From Blepharisma japonicum (lineage: Eukaryota; Ciliophora; Heterotrichea; Heterotrichida; Blepharismidae), in contig CATKHK010000010.1 of assembly GCA_949751835.1 (NCBI GenBank), positions 496,001 through 560,000 on the forward strand: 64,000 nucleotides of DNA, given 5' to 3'. The position numbers and the translations under genes were made by a program. The notes under the pieces were generated by a model that was not told the DNA's origin, did not search any database, and saw only the letters and a list, made by a program, of their open reading frames with translations. Below are positions 44,295 to 56,282 of this stretch, in pieces. Each line of letters begins with the position of its first letter. Within the stretch, counting starts at the first letter, position 1.

Positions 44295-46391
44295 ATGTAT
44301 GGGCTGATTCTATCAGTTTTAATTATTCTTCTATCTATTCTGTTTTTTCTAAAAAAGAAGAGAAAAATTGACATAGAAAAGCCTCAAAGACTTTGAAAAG
44401 ATTACTCAATTGAAAATTTTACTTGAAATTTTTCAAAAATCCCTCCTCAGAAGTGAGCAGGCATTAGCTTGGCTATAAATTCCCTTTTCCCAGAATATCC
44501 AGCTATTTCTCCAGAACTGAAAGAACTTAACCCTAGCACAATTATTTTGGTGGACTCAGAAAAATTATTTTATGAAGCCTTCGAAAATTTAGCAAAACAA
44601 AAAATTATTGGAGTTGATATAGAAGAGCATAGAAAAAGGTCATATCTCGGCTTTATTTGCCTTATTCAAATATCCACTAAAGAAGAAATTTACCTTATTG
44701 ATGCCATTAAATTGAGGGCTAATATTCCTCAATTGTCAGTGATCTTTGAAAATCCTGAAATACTAAAAATTTTCCATGGATCGATTAATGATACACAGTG
44801 GCTTCAGAGAGATTTTGGAATTTGTACAGTGAATATATTCGATACGTATATAGCAGCTAAATGGCTTGACGAAACCAATTTGGGACTCAATCATTTATGG
44901 AAAAATTATTGCAATTTCCATATGAGCTCTCAAGAAAAGAAAGGGTTTCAGACTTCAGATTGAAGAATAAGACCTTTAAACCAAAAAATGATTGAATATG
45001 CTGCTTTAGATGTACATTATTTGATTTATTTGATGAGCGCAATGTCTCAGAAGCTTGATGAGGAGAAATTAAAATTCATAAGAGACGAAACAAATGAAAT
45101 TTCTACTCTCATATATACAGTTAAACAAATAAATAAAGAAGATTGCATCAAAAAATTCAAAAAGCATAGTATTCAAGCATTGGACACTCAAAGTGAGTAC
45201 ATTTTTAAAGAACTTTTTGAATTCCGTGACAAGGTTGCAATGAAATTTGATGAAAGCTGCACATATATTTGCCCAGCCCAAGTTTTAGTAGAAATCTCAG
45301 TTGCTAAACCTCAGAACTTTTCTGAATTAAAATCGTCTATATCTTCTTTTGGAAAAGACTTTCCTTTAACTCTAACAAATTCAAAAGAAATACTAGATAT
45401 CATAAATGAAGGCAAAAAAATTCCTTTTAAACTTATCGAAACTAACGATGCCATGACTGAGTCTATAAAGCGAAAACTGCGAAAAGAAGAAAGACATAAG
45501 AAATTCATCGAAAAATACACAGTCAAAAAAAATGTTTACGAAAACTGTGAAATCCAAGCACCTGATGGAGAAATCCTTTGCTTTGCTGATTTTAAAAAAG
45601 CAAGATGGTACACTGATAAAAATCTTGCAGAAGTAGTACAAAATGACCCTCTTATAATAAGATTAAAATTTGAGCCAAATGGAAGAGGGTTTAGTGATGT
45701 AGAGGCTGATCAAAAATATTACTCAAAAGTTAAGAAAAATATGTGCGTAGTTTGTGGAGGTGTTGGATGCTATTTAAGATACCATGTAGTGCCTTTAATA
45801 TATAGGCAAGCTTTTCCAGAAAATTATAAATCTCACAGAAGCCATGACGTAGTTTTATTGTGTCCAAAATGTCATGAAGTTGCCAATAAAGAAAGCGATA
45901 TTTTAAAGCGACAAATTGCTGAGGAGTTTGATATTCCTTTATATGAATTTGGAGACAAGCATAAAATAATCGAAAAAATTAAATCGATTCATAGGCTCTG
46001 CATATCACTGAAAAAACACAGAAATATTATGCCAGAAGAACGAAAGGAAAATCTGGAAAGCCAATTAATTAATTTTTTTGAAAAAAATCCTGAATATAAA
46101 AATTTCATAGAGAAAGAATTACAGCAAAGTATTGATGAAGATATCACAGGTGCAATTAATTATTTGGCAGATGATAAAAACTCAAACAACCTAAAAAACG
46201 CCCATGGCGACATTAATTGAAAAAAAGAAACCCAAAATATGCATGGAGTTAAAGTTGTACAAAAGCTGACAAGTCTAAAAGAGTTTATAAGAAGATGGAG
46301 AATTCACTTCGTCAAAACGATGAACCCTCAACATTTACCTGAAGCTTGGAGTGTAGATCATCTACTTAACTGCCAAAAATACCCTTATTAG
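44295..46391 (+). CDS. EXD2: EXD2-type 3'-5' exonuclease with HNH-like tail
   Basis: A 698-aa protein with five TGA-Trp codons, ending in TAG. An N-terminal membrane anchor (MYGLILSVLIILLSILFF) precedes KKKRK, as in animal EXD2, where it fixes the protein to the outer mitochondrial membrane. The DEDDy exonuclease core shows GVDIEEH (D108, E110), FHGSINDTQWL (D166) and YAALDVHYLIYL (Y235-x3-D239). The long C-terminal part has the HNH/zinc module CVVCGG...RYHVVPLIYRQAFP...SHDVVLLCPKCHE (about 484-527), nearly as in animal EXD2. All catalytic acids are present. It should degrade RNA or DNA 3' to 5' with Mn2+ or Mg2+; roles elsewhere are mitochondrial translation and DNA-end resection. Confidence 0.92.
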
Positions 46392-46404
46392 TCAATTTTT
46401 ATAA

Positions 46405-47484
46405 TTAAAATAACGTTATATATTCTCTTTTTTCAGCTAAAAGTTTATAATGATTGATTTGTTCAATTGATAATTCTTGGTTTAAAGCAGTGAGCTTCTT
46501 TTCCAGCATTTTTATATTTAGAGCAAGTTCATAGTCGTCCATATGAAATAGTTGCATTTTTTCAAAAGAACTTTCTATACTAATATTTTCTTTATTGTGC
46601 TTATATACTCTTTTGGTGTTTCTATTTGATTTTAATGCCCATTTCCTCATATTAATAAATGAATTTTTTACTTGAATTTTGAATAAGCATACGTTTAGTA
46701 TAGAGAGTCCGGCAGCAATTGTGTATCTTTTTTCCCATAATTTAAAAAATTTTCTTTTGTATAAAGAATTTTTGAAATTAGCAGCTTTTTTCTTCAGTTT
46801 TGCAGCTTTATCGATCCTCATCAGTCCTTTTATTCATGCCCCCAATGTTTTTTTCTTTAAAATTTTATTTCTATAATCTTTTGCCATATTATCAAGCTCC
46901 ACAATCATTTCTGTACAAAAACTTGTCGATTCCAATATGCTAAAAGACCTAAAATGCGGCTTTTCATTAATTTGTCCTTCTCCTAGACTTCTATCTTGCC
47001 TTCTTTGCTGCATGCTATATCCCTTCCTTGGCTTATATGAGTATGACCTATTATTTGCTCTATTATGATAGCATTCACTTAAATATCCTGCCCAATTCGC
47101 TAAAGTCAGCAGCATTTTTCTATGATCATGATATTCAATTGCCCTCTGAATTTTTTGCTTCATAATTATTTTCTTTTTTGTAAGTCTCCGCCAAAGGATT
47201 ATTGATTTTTTGAGCAGCTTTGATCGTGAATATGTGATTGCTATATTGGATAATGGATGGGATGTACAACTTTGCCAAATTACAAAGGATTCAGCTATTT
47301 GAAATCGATAAGGGATTGTTAAGATGCAGTCTAAAGCTTTTACTCGTTCGTGGAAAATCTCTTGAAATATTCTTAGAGCAGTTATAACCTTATGCTTGAG
47401 TTTATTTTCATAATAATAGGATGCGCTTTCTTCATTCCAAACTTGTTCATCTCTAAGAAAATTTTCAAATTTATTTAAAATCAT
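46405..47484 (-). CDS. SFI1-like repeat protein (putative centrin binder)
   Basis: A 359-aa, basic, fully helical protein with one TGA-Trp codon. Trp/Leu-centred repeats recur at intervals: SFVIWQSC, SIILWRRLTKKK, TLANWAGYLSE, FFKLWEKRY, NMRKWALKSNR. This spacing and pattern resemble SFI1 repeats, which bind centrins along a long helix at centrosomes, spindle poles and ciliate infraciliary structures. The protein is much shorter than yeast SFI1 and the repeats are irregular, so the call rests on pattern only. It ends 13 bp from the convergent EXD2 gene and begins 52 bp downstream of the WDR62-like gene on the same strand, a suggestive neighbour. Confidence 0.55.
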
Positions 47485-47536
47485 TATTCGAAAATATTTT
47501 TAATTCACTTATCCTAATTTAAATGCAAATTTAAAT

Positions 47537-50500
47537 TTAATATTCTGGGACTCTTCTCTTGATTTTCTGCTCAATTATTGTTAAAAGCTTCTCAGAGTAT
47601 CTCTCCAACATATTATTTTCTTGGCTTGCCTGCAGACTCCCGCCAAGTGATTCTGAAATCGACCTCAAAAGATCTTGAATTTCAATAATATCTTGTGAGG
47701 ACTCTTCTAGTGACATTGAATATTCTGGATCTGCTGGGTTTGTCTGATCAAAAAATGTTTTCACATCTAGCAAGCTACTTTTCAAATCTTTAAATCCTTG
47801 GTTATAATGCTGCTTGCTTAATTTGAATGATTGGCTCATTGAGCTTTGTGATAACTGGAAATCACATGAAGAAGCGATAACTGAACTTTGGTCATGGGCT
47901 TCTTGGACATATGGAGAATTAAAGTGGTTTTGGGCTGAGTCTAATAATGAGCTTTCTGTCGATTCATTTTTTTTATCCCTCTTTTTCTTATGTCTTCCTC
48001 TATGTGATTTTTCTTTTTTAGACTTTTTTTCTTCAGTTTCAATTTCAATAGGAATTTCTTCTGGCTTTTCTGCAGGTTTTTCTATGATTTTTTCCACTGG
48101 TTCTTGTTTGATTTCTTCAGGAATTTGCTCAGCTTCTTCAGGTTTAAAGTCAAGGGATTTTTTCTTTCTATTTCATTTGCCTTCTCCTAATATTCCCATA
48201 TCTTGAAGTCTTTTTTTGACATCATCAATTTTTGGCTTTAAATCTTCTTGCTTTTCTTTGTTTAGAACACCAATTTTTGGCACATGCCATGGCTCAGTTT
48301 CAACAGGCTCATACTGGAAATATAAAGGTTGCTCCACAACTTTTTCCTGTTTATGCTCCCAATATGACGAGCTTAAGCTTTTTCTCAATGGATTAGAAGG
48401 GTTTTTACTTTCAGGTTCAAAATCAGGGATATCTTCAGGAGGCTGGAGCGCTTCTTCAGCATCATAATAAACTTCATTTTCTTCTTTAATTTCTTCATCT
48501 TTATTCTCTTTAAATCCTCCAGGCAAAACAACAGATTTTGTGACTGTAAATTCTTCTCTTAAATTTGAAACTGTGGTTATAACAATTTCAGGCTCATCTT
48601 CTTTTTTTTCATCTTCTTCTTTTTTCTCTTCTTCTGAGTCTACTTCATTGAACTGAAATTCTATTAATTTTGGGTCTTTTATTATAGGGTCATCTCTTAG
48701 AGGAGCAATTTCGTCAAGTCCGAATTTGACAGGAGTTTTGCCCCATGCCCCTGGAATTGGTTTTTCTGACTCTTTTGCGAGATCAAATGGAGATTTATTT
48801 CTGACTTCTGGCTGCTTTGGGACGGCAGATTTGGCTCAGTCTGGCATTAAACTTTCGTGAATCTTCAATGATTTTGGCTCTTCTCTAGGCTTTACGACTT
48901 CTTGCTTGGCTTCTTCTGGCTCATTCTTAGAAACTTCACTCTCTATTAGGCCGCTTTGGTATATAACTTCAGTATTTTTAATCATAGGAAAATTTGCACT
49001 TGACAGCCTCGCTCTAATCGCATTTGCTAAATCAGTTGATAATTTCCATATAAAAATGCAGCCATCTGAAGTAGTAACTAATATTTTTCTTCCATTCGGA
49101 GTAAATGCTGCAGCAGTAGGCAGCTCTCCTACATTCATTTTTCCTAATAATTTTCCTGAATAATAATCAATCAACCGAATATATTTATCTTGATTGCAAG
49201 CGGCAATTATCATACCTGATTGATCCATAGCAAGCTTTATATTACTGTCTGCTGGAGCTTTAACTCCTTTTTCTAGGTAATCTTCATATTCTTTGAGCAT
49301 TTTTCCATTGTCTAAGTTTCATATTTTTATTGATTTGTCTTCACCTGTTATAACAGTCTTATGTATAGGGTGTGGCTTTATCGAGTATAATTTTTTATGT
49401 TTTTGTAGATTTTGGTAGTCTCGACTTATATTTTCTGCTTGAATAGACCTGAAAATTAGTGCTCGATCAGCTCCACAAGAAACCAATTTGTCATTGCCAT
49501 CAATTCTTATTAAGCATAAGTCAGAAATTGATGAACTGTGGTCGTCAATTGTAGTAATAGGTTTATAGCCCTCCTCAACATTAAATAAATGGATTAATCG
49601 GTCTCTACTGCCAGTTGCTAATAAGATTTTTCCTTTTGTATCAGTTTTGCCTTCAGATGGCTCAAAGCCGCTGTAGTCGATTGCCATGATGTCTGTATCG
49701 TGAGCTTGCATGGATAAAAGCTCACTTAAGTCACTAGTGTCATAAATCCTTAGCATACCAGCTGTATCTCCTGCAGCTAGTGCTTTCATGTCTGGAGAAC
49801 ATTTGACACATTTTATGGATCCTTCATCGTCTTGTTCTTGGGATATTTTCACTTTAAAATGGTTTATATTTTTTGATACATAGATAATTCGGCTCAAGTC
49901 TTTGCTGTAAACGTTTTTTATAATAGACCCTTCCAACTTTCGAGGATCCACATGACATAAATGCCAAAAACGTATAGTCTTATCAGACGATCCCGTTATA
50001 AACTGAGTAAGCTCAAACGTAGAAGAAGGCATAATCTGTATATCGTTAATACTCCCAGAATGATGCAAAAACGACCTAAATACAGAAACACTATCTAATT
50101 TTGAAATATTCCACACAAAAACTGTACGATCTGAGTATAAAGAATATAAACTCATATTATTGTCAAATAAGAGCAAAGCAACAGTATCAGCAAACGATGA
50201 ATTTGTATCAGCCGAAATGACTTGTTTTTTCCTATCAGGAGAAATATTAGCTTGTCCAAGCGGTGGAGGCCTAGGTAAAGTAACAATATGATCTAAAGAG
50301 CTTGCATCAAAAAATCTTATTGTACCTTCAGCACATCCACAAGCCAGCAAATTCCCACCTGTATGTAGCGCATAGCCTCCTCCTGCATGCAAATCCATCC
50401 ACTTGTCCATAACCCTCTCCATAGTAAACACACATAAAATTCCATCCAAAGTCAAAGCAAAAATATTTGCCCCATTTACAGCGACGCTTGCAAACGACTT

Positions 50501-51166
50501 TTCTTTCATTTCAGCTAGGTCAAAGTTCTTGCTCATCATACATTTTATTTCTGCGTTTTCACTTGTGGCTGTTGCAATCGGTTTTCCACTTCTATCGAAA
50601 TTCCAAAGTTTTATACTTTTGACGCCTCCGGTCACAAAAAACTCTCCTGATGGGGCAAAGGCGACTGAGAGGATTCTTTTAGTGATTTTATTGCAGGTTA
50701 ATTTATATTCTTGTTTCCAGTCCCACACAAAAAGGCCACCATCATGCTCACTTCCAACTGAAACTAAAGAATTGCTGTCTGGAGAGAAAGCGACCCATTC
50801 GATTCCGTATTTATGGCCTTTGAGAGTCTTGATTGGAGTGAATTGTTTCTGAGCAGAAAATTCCCAGATGGTAATTTCTGGCTGCTTGCAAGTTCCTTCA
50901 CCAGTTGCTAGATAACGACCTTTGGAACTAAAGGCTAAGCATGAAAACACACGAGAATTTTGATTAAAGATGTGGCCTTCCTGCTTATTGGTTTGAGCAT
51001 TGAAGAAGACGACTACTCCTGAGGCTACATATGCGATTTCTCCAGTTTGAGGATTTACAGCTATTGAGTTGTTGCCTTTTGAGGTTATACCAATAACACG
51101 CTCAAGCTGAACATTACTAGATGGCTTTTTCTTTTTGATCATGACTTTGCGCCCTTTTGGCATCAT
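47537..51166 (-). CDS. WD40 protein of the WDR62/MAPKBP1 type
   Basis: A 1209-aa protein with three TGA-Trp codons and no intron. The N-terminus carries the family opening (RVIGITSKGNNSIAVNPQTG, then YVASGVVVFFNAQTNKQEGH). About twelve WD40 blades follow over residues 20-710, forming two propellers (ILLATGSRDRLIHLF, KLVSCGADRALIF). The last 500 residues are acidic, Lys/Glu/Pro-rich and disordered with a short C-terminal helix. WDR62 and MAPKBP1 act at spindle poles and basal bodies and scaffold JNK signalling in animals; protist members are probably centriolar or axonemal. The gene order with an SFI1-like protein fits a basal-body role. The start is the ATG at 51166 (a second ATG follows directly). 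Confidence 0.8.
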
Positions 51167-51386
51167 TTTTCAAATGATATATTGGAATTATATCAATTTT
51201 GTATCTACAAAACTTCTAAAAATCATGAAAATTATTAATTATCCCCCACTAGGTATTGAGAATTCGGGTTTATTAGCTTTTGTGTACAAAAAGACACAAT
51301 CTTTACAATTTTTTATAAGCATTTAACGATTTTTTTGTATTAGATTTGATAATTAGTAAGGTTTTATTGAATTGATAAATAATTAA

Positions 51387-52187
51387 TTAGTGTTTCGTAT
51401 TCAATTTTCTCCTTTTCATATCTTTTGAATCAGTTGATGGGAAGCTACTGTATTTTCTTTTAAGGTTAGACTGTTCATCTAATTGCTTTGAAGTTTCACT
51501 GCTAAGGATAGAAGAAGTTTCTGAAGGCGCTGCTGAATTAGATTGAGGCGTTGCAAACTTGATTTTTGCAAGACTATTCTCAGCATTTGTATCAAATGAT
51601 TTTTGATCTGTATCTTGAGAAGTCAAATGAACAAAATTAAAAGGTGTCAGTGATGCATCTTTAGTTCTATTAGTTCTTGAACTCCCTGTTTTCAATATAG
51701 AACTGTCATAATCATACTGAGCGTCATCATGAATTTCAGTGACTGATGCACAAATAGTAACCCTTTTTTCATGTGAGTTTATTTTCTTTGTTACATTAGG
51801 CGTTTCTTCAAATTTCGCTGATTTTTCTATCTCTAATTGATTTTCTTTGTCACTATCGATATTTTCAGCAATTTTTTCATTAAAATTATCAACGTGACCA
51901 TATTGCTCAGATAGAGATCTTCCCCGGTGCGAATTTTTATTAGAAGAAGGACCATCAGTACAGCATAAAAACTGATTTTTTGCAATAAGCTTTGTGGCTT
52001 TTCTTTTGTTTCTTGCATCCTGCAAACTTGTAAACGAGATATTTTTCAGTGAAATTTGTTTATTTGTTTGTGTTGATTTATCATACATCAGAGGTCGATT
52101 TCCATAAATAAGTCTCGGTTTTCGCTTATGTAGCACAGGGACTTGTTTATTTTTTGGCCGAAAAGGGTTTGATGTGTTTGAGTTCAT
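51387..52187 (-). CDS. Disordered protein with LC8-type TQT motif
   Basis: A 266-aa protein with a Ser/Asn/Lys-rich, low-complexity sequence and no folded domain. At 37-41 it has KSTQT, the canonical short motif recognised by dynein light chain LC8. Several SP/TP sites and a basic end (MKRRKLNTKH, like a nuclear localisation signal) are present. No Trp is encoded. The start is the ATG at 52187. It lies 30 bp downstream of the next gene on the same strand; that gene also carries an LC8-like motif near its N-terminus. Function unknown; a cytoskeletal linker is a guess. Confidence 0.6.
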   Translation of the reverse strand: MNSNTSNPFRPKNKQVPVLHKRKPRLIYGNRPLMYDKSTQTNKQISLKNISFTSLQDARNKRKATKLIAKNQFLCCTDGPSSNKNSHRGRSLSEQYGHVDNFNEKIAENIDSDKENQLEIEKSAKFEETPNVTKKINSHEKRVTICASVTEIHDDAQYDYDSSILKTGSSRTNRTKDASLTPFNFVHLTSQDTDQKSFDTNAENSLAKIKFATPQSNSAAPSETSSILSSETSKQLDEQSNLKRKYSSFPSTDSKDMKRRKLNTKH

Positions 52188-52217
52188 TTTTATCAAAATT
52201 GAAATTATTTATTATTT

Positions 52218-53177
52218 CTAATTATCTAAAAATTCTTGTAACTGATTCATATCTAAGCTGTTACTTAGATCTAAACTTTCATTTTGGGCTATTTGCGGCT
52301 TTCTTTTTTCTTGGAATTTGAAGTTTTTTGAAGAAAATTGCTGCTTTAGCCCAATCTTTTCTAACTGTACAAGCTGTTTAAAAGACTCCCGCAAATTCGG
52401 GTCTAAAAATGTAGGCTTATCCATAATGCTTTCATAATTTTCTGAAATCTGATTTGTGCTATCTTCTGATAGATCTTTACTCGCTGTTGATATTTTCGAA
52501 ATTTTTGCATTTTTCTTTGAAAATTCAGCGAAATTAAAAGGACTAGTGTGATTTTTTACAGTTTTTGCAAATAATTTTTCTTCAGGATAATGAGGTCTAC
52601 CAATCGTAGGCCTGTTTGTAAAAGTCTGGGTTTTACTGAAATTTGTACAAGTTTTCATAGAATTCGTGCTTTCATAATGAGGATTTCCTTGAAAATTAAA
52701 AGCTCCTTGTATATGCTGAGTAGAGTAAAATTTGGGCGTATCACAAATTTCAATGAATTTTTCTGTAAAAGCTGAGCTTGTATTGAACCCAAACCCTTGG
52801 GATTTTATTTGCTCGAAATCTTTTATTAAAGATGATTCTGAAAAAGTTGCATTTAATGTGTCTTCTTTTAAATTAGAATTCTTCTCATATGCTGCTTTTT
52901 TTGTAATTGAGGGACTATCGTTTAAAGTGTTGTCGCTAAAGGAAGAAGGTTCTTCAATATCTTTGGTGTCTCCTTTAAGTTTTTTAGGCCGAACCATAAG
53001 AATTTGGCTTTCGTTGGTGGATTTATTGAATGGAGCACCCGGCTTAAACATTTTTTCAGCAAAGGCGATAAAACTTGGCACATCAGAAGTGCTGTCTGTT
53101 TGAATTCCTATACTTACACGGGTTCAGCTTCTTCCACAAGTTTTGCATTGGCAGATATGACCAGCGAGTTTTGGCAT
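52218..53177 (-). CDS. Disordered protein with Cys cluster and GIQTD motif
   Basis: A 319-aa protein. The ATG at 53177 was chosen because the frame stays open through one TGA-Trp codon (residue 18) and gives a compact N-terminal Cys cluster (ICQCKTCGRSW, Cys 9, 11, 14). Directly after it comes GIQTD (24-28), which fits the GIQxD class of LC8 (dynein light chain) binding motifs. The rest is Ser/Asn/Phe-rich and disordered, with a recurrent SPFNFAEF/AFNFQG-like pattern, and ends in a short acidic helix. No other domain is seen. Together with the downstream gene it forms a pair of similar-looking, perhaps functionally linked proteins. Confidence 0.6.
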
Positions 53178-53749
53178 TATTTTTATAGTCAAACAATAAT
53201 TAAGTTTTTAATTTAAAATTTGATAGAGTTAATAAGTAATTGGGAAAGGAAGAAGTTGAAACAGACATTTAAAAATTAAATGTTTTAACTAAAAGAATTG
53301 AATAAGATGCAAATTAAAAATATTCAAAATAAAGAGAGAAAGATAAAAGAGCACCGAATTTTATTCTTGGTATTATATACAGAAAATAAGCCAGGAAATT
53401 GCCAAAAAGATAGAAATGTCAGTGAATGCACAGTTAATATATTTTACATTCGTAATATTCATTTAGACTGATTCCTTTATTTAAAAATTATAATTTATCC
53501 ACATAGAGCAGTTAATTTTTTAAAATAAAATCTTATCAAAAGAATTTAGGAAGAAAGTTGAAAATCGTTTAAGATAATGGTTTATTATATTTATTAATAA
53601 ATAGATTAGTAGCAGTTTAATGTAAATTTATTATAAAATCAATCAATTTTCAATTTCATATTTTTAGAAAGCCATCATGACATATATTAAAAGTTTCCTC
53701 ATTTATCTATTAATCAAAAAAATTAATTTAATTTTCAATTCAAGTAATT
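53178..53749. other. Intergenic between divergent genes
   Basis: About 570 bp of AT-rich sequence between divergent genes; no protein-like frame, RNA gene or repeat recognised. Confidence 0.5.
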
Positions 53750-56224
53750 ATGAATTCCTTAAATAATGAAGAAAGCTATTTGATGCAATCAGATCAAAAT
53801 CTCAAACTAAGCTTCTTGAGAGAAGAACTTATAGAAATGAACTACGATGTTAGATTATTTACAAAATTTGTTGAAGATTTAAAGCGGACAAATATTGATG
53901 AGTGAACTTTTGATGAGCTTTCAGACTGTATATGAGCATTTAAAAACAAATATAAACCTGGACAAACACTTGAAGAAGTGTTAAAGCTTGAAAAAGCTGA
54001 AAAAGATATAGAAAGAGAATTATATGAAATAATCAACCAAAAGAAGATTCAAGCCAAAGAAAATAGCGCAAAGAATAAAGAAACTCCGCCCAAACCTCCA
54101 AGAAAAACTGAAAAATCTGAATTAAAAACCTTTGAATCTTCACCAAAGTATAATATAAATATTGAAGAAGATGATATAAAGCATTTTATGGATCTGCCAG
54201 ACATTAAATCCTCGCCTGAAAAGTCTAAAGAAAATATAAAGAAAGGAGAAAAAATTAATACTGAACCTGCTGATTTATATATACAAATTGACGAAATACT
54301 TCATGAAGTAGTTCCTAATACACCTCAATTTTCATTAACTGACGCAGGATGCAAGTTTAATACACTAATGTCTGATGAAGATGACATTATAGCAGAAATT
54401 TATGGGAAAACTGAAATTCCAACAGAAATTACTGAAGAGGAATTGCCTGATAAATCATTAACCTCAATATCTGCATTTAATGATTCACCTAGAAATTTAC
54501 ATTCTGAGCAAATAATAATTGAAACTATAAGCCCACATCCTCCCCAAACTCCTATCCCTATTGTAAAATATGAAAATAATGAAAATATCAGAAAAGAAGA
54601 TGAAGGGATTTTACGTTATTTTCAAAGTTTTACATTAACATTGGAGAAATTTGAAGAAAAATTAGAAAAGTTATCGAATAAAATGATTGAAATTGAAAAT
54701 AAAATTGATAAAAATAATAGTGATAGCACAGAAAAGAATGGTGGTTTGATAGAAACTGTAAAGGTATTATCAAATGAAATCGAAAAAATAAAGAAAAATC
54801 AAGAGGTCGCTTCTTTAAGCCAAGCATGCTCTGCGAAAGAAATTTTTGAAAAAATAAGCCTACTAGAAAATAAAGATAAAAACAGATCAAAATTATTAGA
54901 AGAATTAGGAAATGAAAATGCATCTCTTTGTGAAAATTCTAAAGATTTAGAACTAAAAATTGATAAAATAGAAATTGAAGTCAAAAATCAGCTAAAAGCC
55001 TTTAAAAGTAGTACAATGAGCCAAAATGAAATTGATGATATCAGAGAATCTCAATCATCAATTAACACAAATATTGAAAATATATCAAGTGACCTTTATC
55101 ATCTTAATGAAGAAATTATAAATCTCCGAAACCAAATAGACGTTCATTCAAAATCATCAGTAAAAATCTCCAAATTAAGAGCTGATCAAGAAAAATTTTA
55201 CAATGAAATCATGCAAAGAATTGAAAGTTATGAAGAAAGAGAGGCAGAAGTTAAAAAAATCAAAACTTATACTGAAGCAATTAAAAACGATTTTAATGAA
55301 AAACTGAAGATTTTAGAAGAAAAATTAAGGAGAGAGCATGAAAATGACCCTACAAAAGAAGCTACTTTATATTCTATAAGCACATTAGAAAAGAGAATGT
55401 ATGCACTTGATGAAAAACTAGCAAGAGAGCTTGCTAGTGTTAGAGATTTTTCTATCTCAAAAATGAAAGAATCCCAAATCCTTGAAGAAAGTAAGGTTAT
55501 ATCAGAAAAAGAAGATACAATAAATATCTCTTTTTCTGAAAATACAACCAAAAAGCCAATAATTTTAGAAAAAAGTGACACTATTTCTCCATTAACTATA
55601 TCTCAGCTTGAAAAAGATCAGCTTTCAAAACCTCCAATATTTTTCAATAAAACTCGAAAAATTAAAAATGAAAAATTTTCTCCAACGCAAAAGCCAAAAG
55701 AAATGAGAACTGATTTAACTCCTCAAACACTGAAAATTAGAAAAATAGAAGAAGAAAAATTATTTAACGAAGAAAATGAGTTGGAGCCTACAAGAGATTT
55801 GCCGATTCCCATAAAGAAAGATCCTGAAGAATCATTGAATGAAAGAATAGCTAGACTTGAAAATTTAAATAAAAGGACTAATACTTCAGAAAAAGCTAGC
55901 CAATCTATGGAGAAGTCAGATATTTCCTTTTCTGAGGATTTCGGAAAATTTGTGCCTGGAGAAACTGAGAGCATACTTGTTAATACTATATTGGAGAAAG
56001 CTAATAAATCAAGGGCTACAGAAAATTTTAAACAAGTTTTAAGGCCTACAAGAGGAATTAGCCCAGTATCCACATCATATAAATCATTTTCACATTATAG
56101 CCATAAGCCTTCTGGAGACAGTAGTGAGTCTTTGCCAAGCCAAGAGCTGCAAGAACATTTAAAAATGAGGGGATTTAAGCTTCAGGAAAAGCGGCCTTTT
56201 GCAGCACAGCGTCAGAAAGATTAA
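53750..56224 (+). CDS. Coiled-coil protein sharing N-terminal module with the PX gene
   Basis: An 824-aa protein with two TGA-Trp codons. Residues about 22-80 (LREELIEMNYD, TNIDEWTFDELSDCI, FKNKYKPGQTLEEV) closely match residues 25-85 of the PX protein at 60402. The remaining sequence is different: a Pro/Glu-rich linker, a long coiled coil (about 210-500) and a disordered Lys/Ser-rich tail ending in a Tyr/His/Ser segment. No PX domain is present. The shared module in otherwise unrelated proteins suggests a common partner or location, perhaps a trafficking or cytoskeletal structure. The start is the first ATG of the frame. The next gene begins 58 bp downstream. Confidence 0.75.
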
Positions 56225-56282
56225 TAACAATAATGATAATTTCATAAAAATTCTTATCATATCTTATAATAAATTAAAATCA

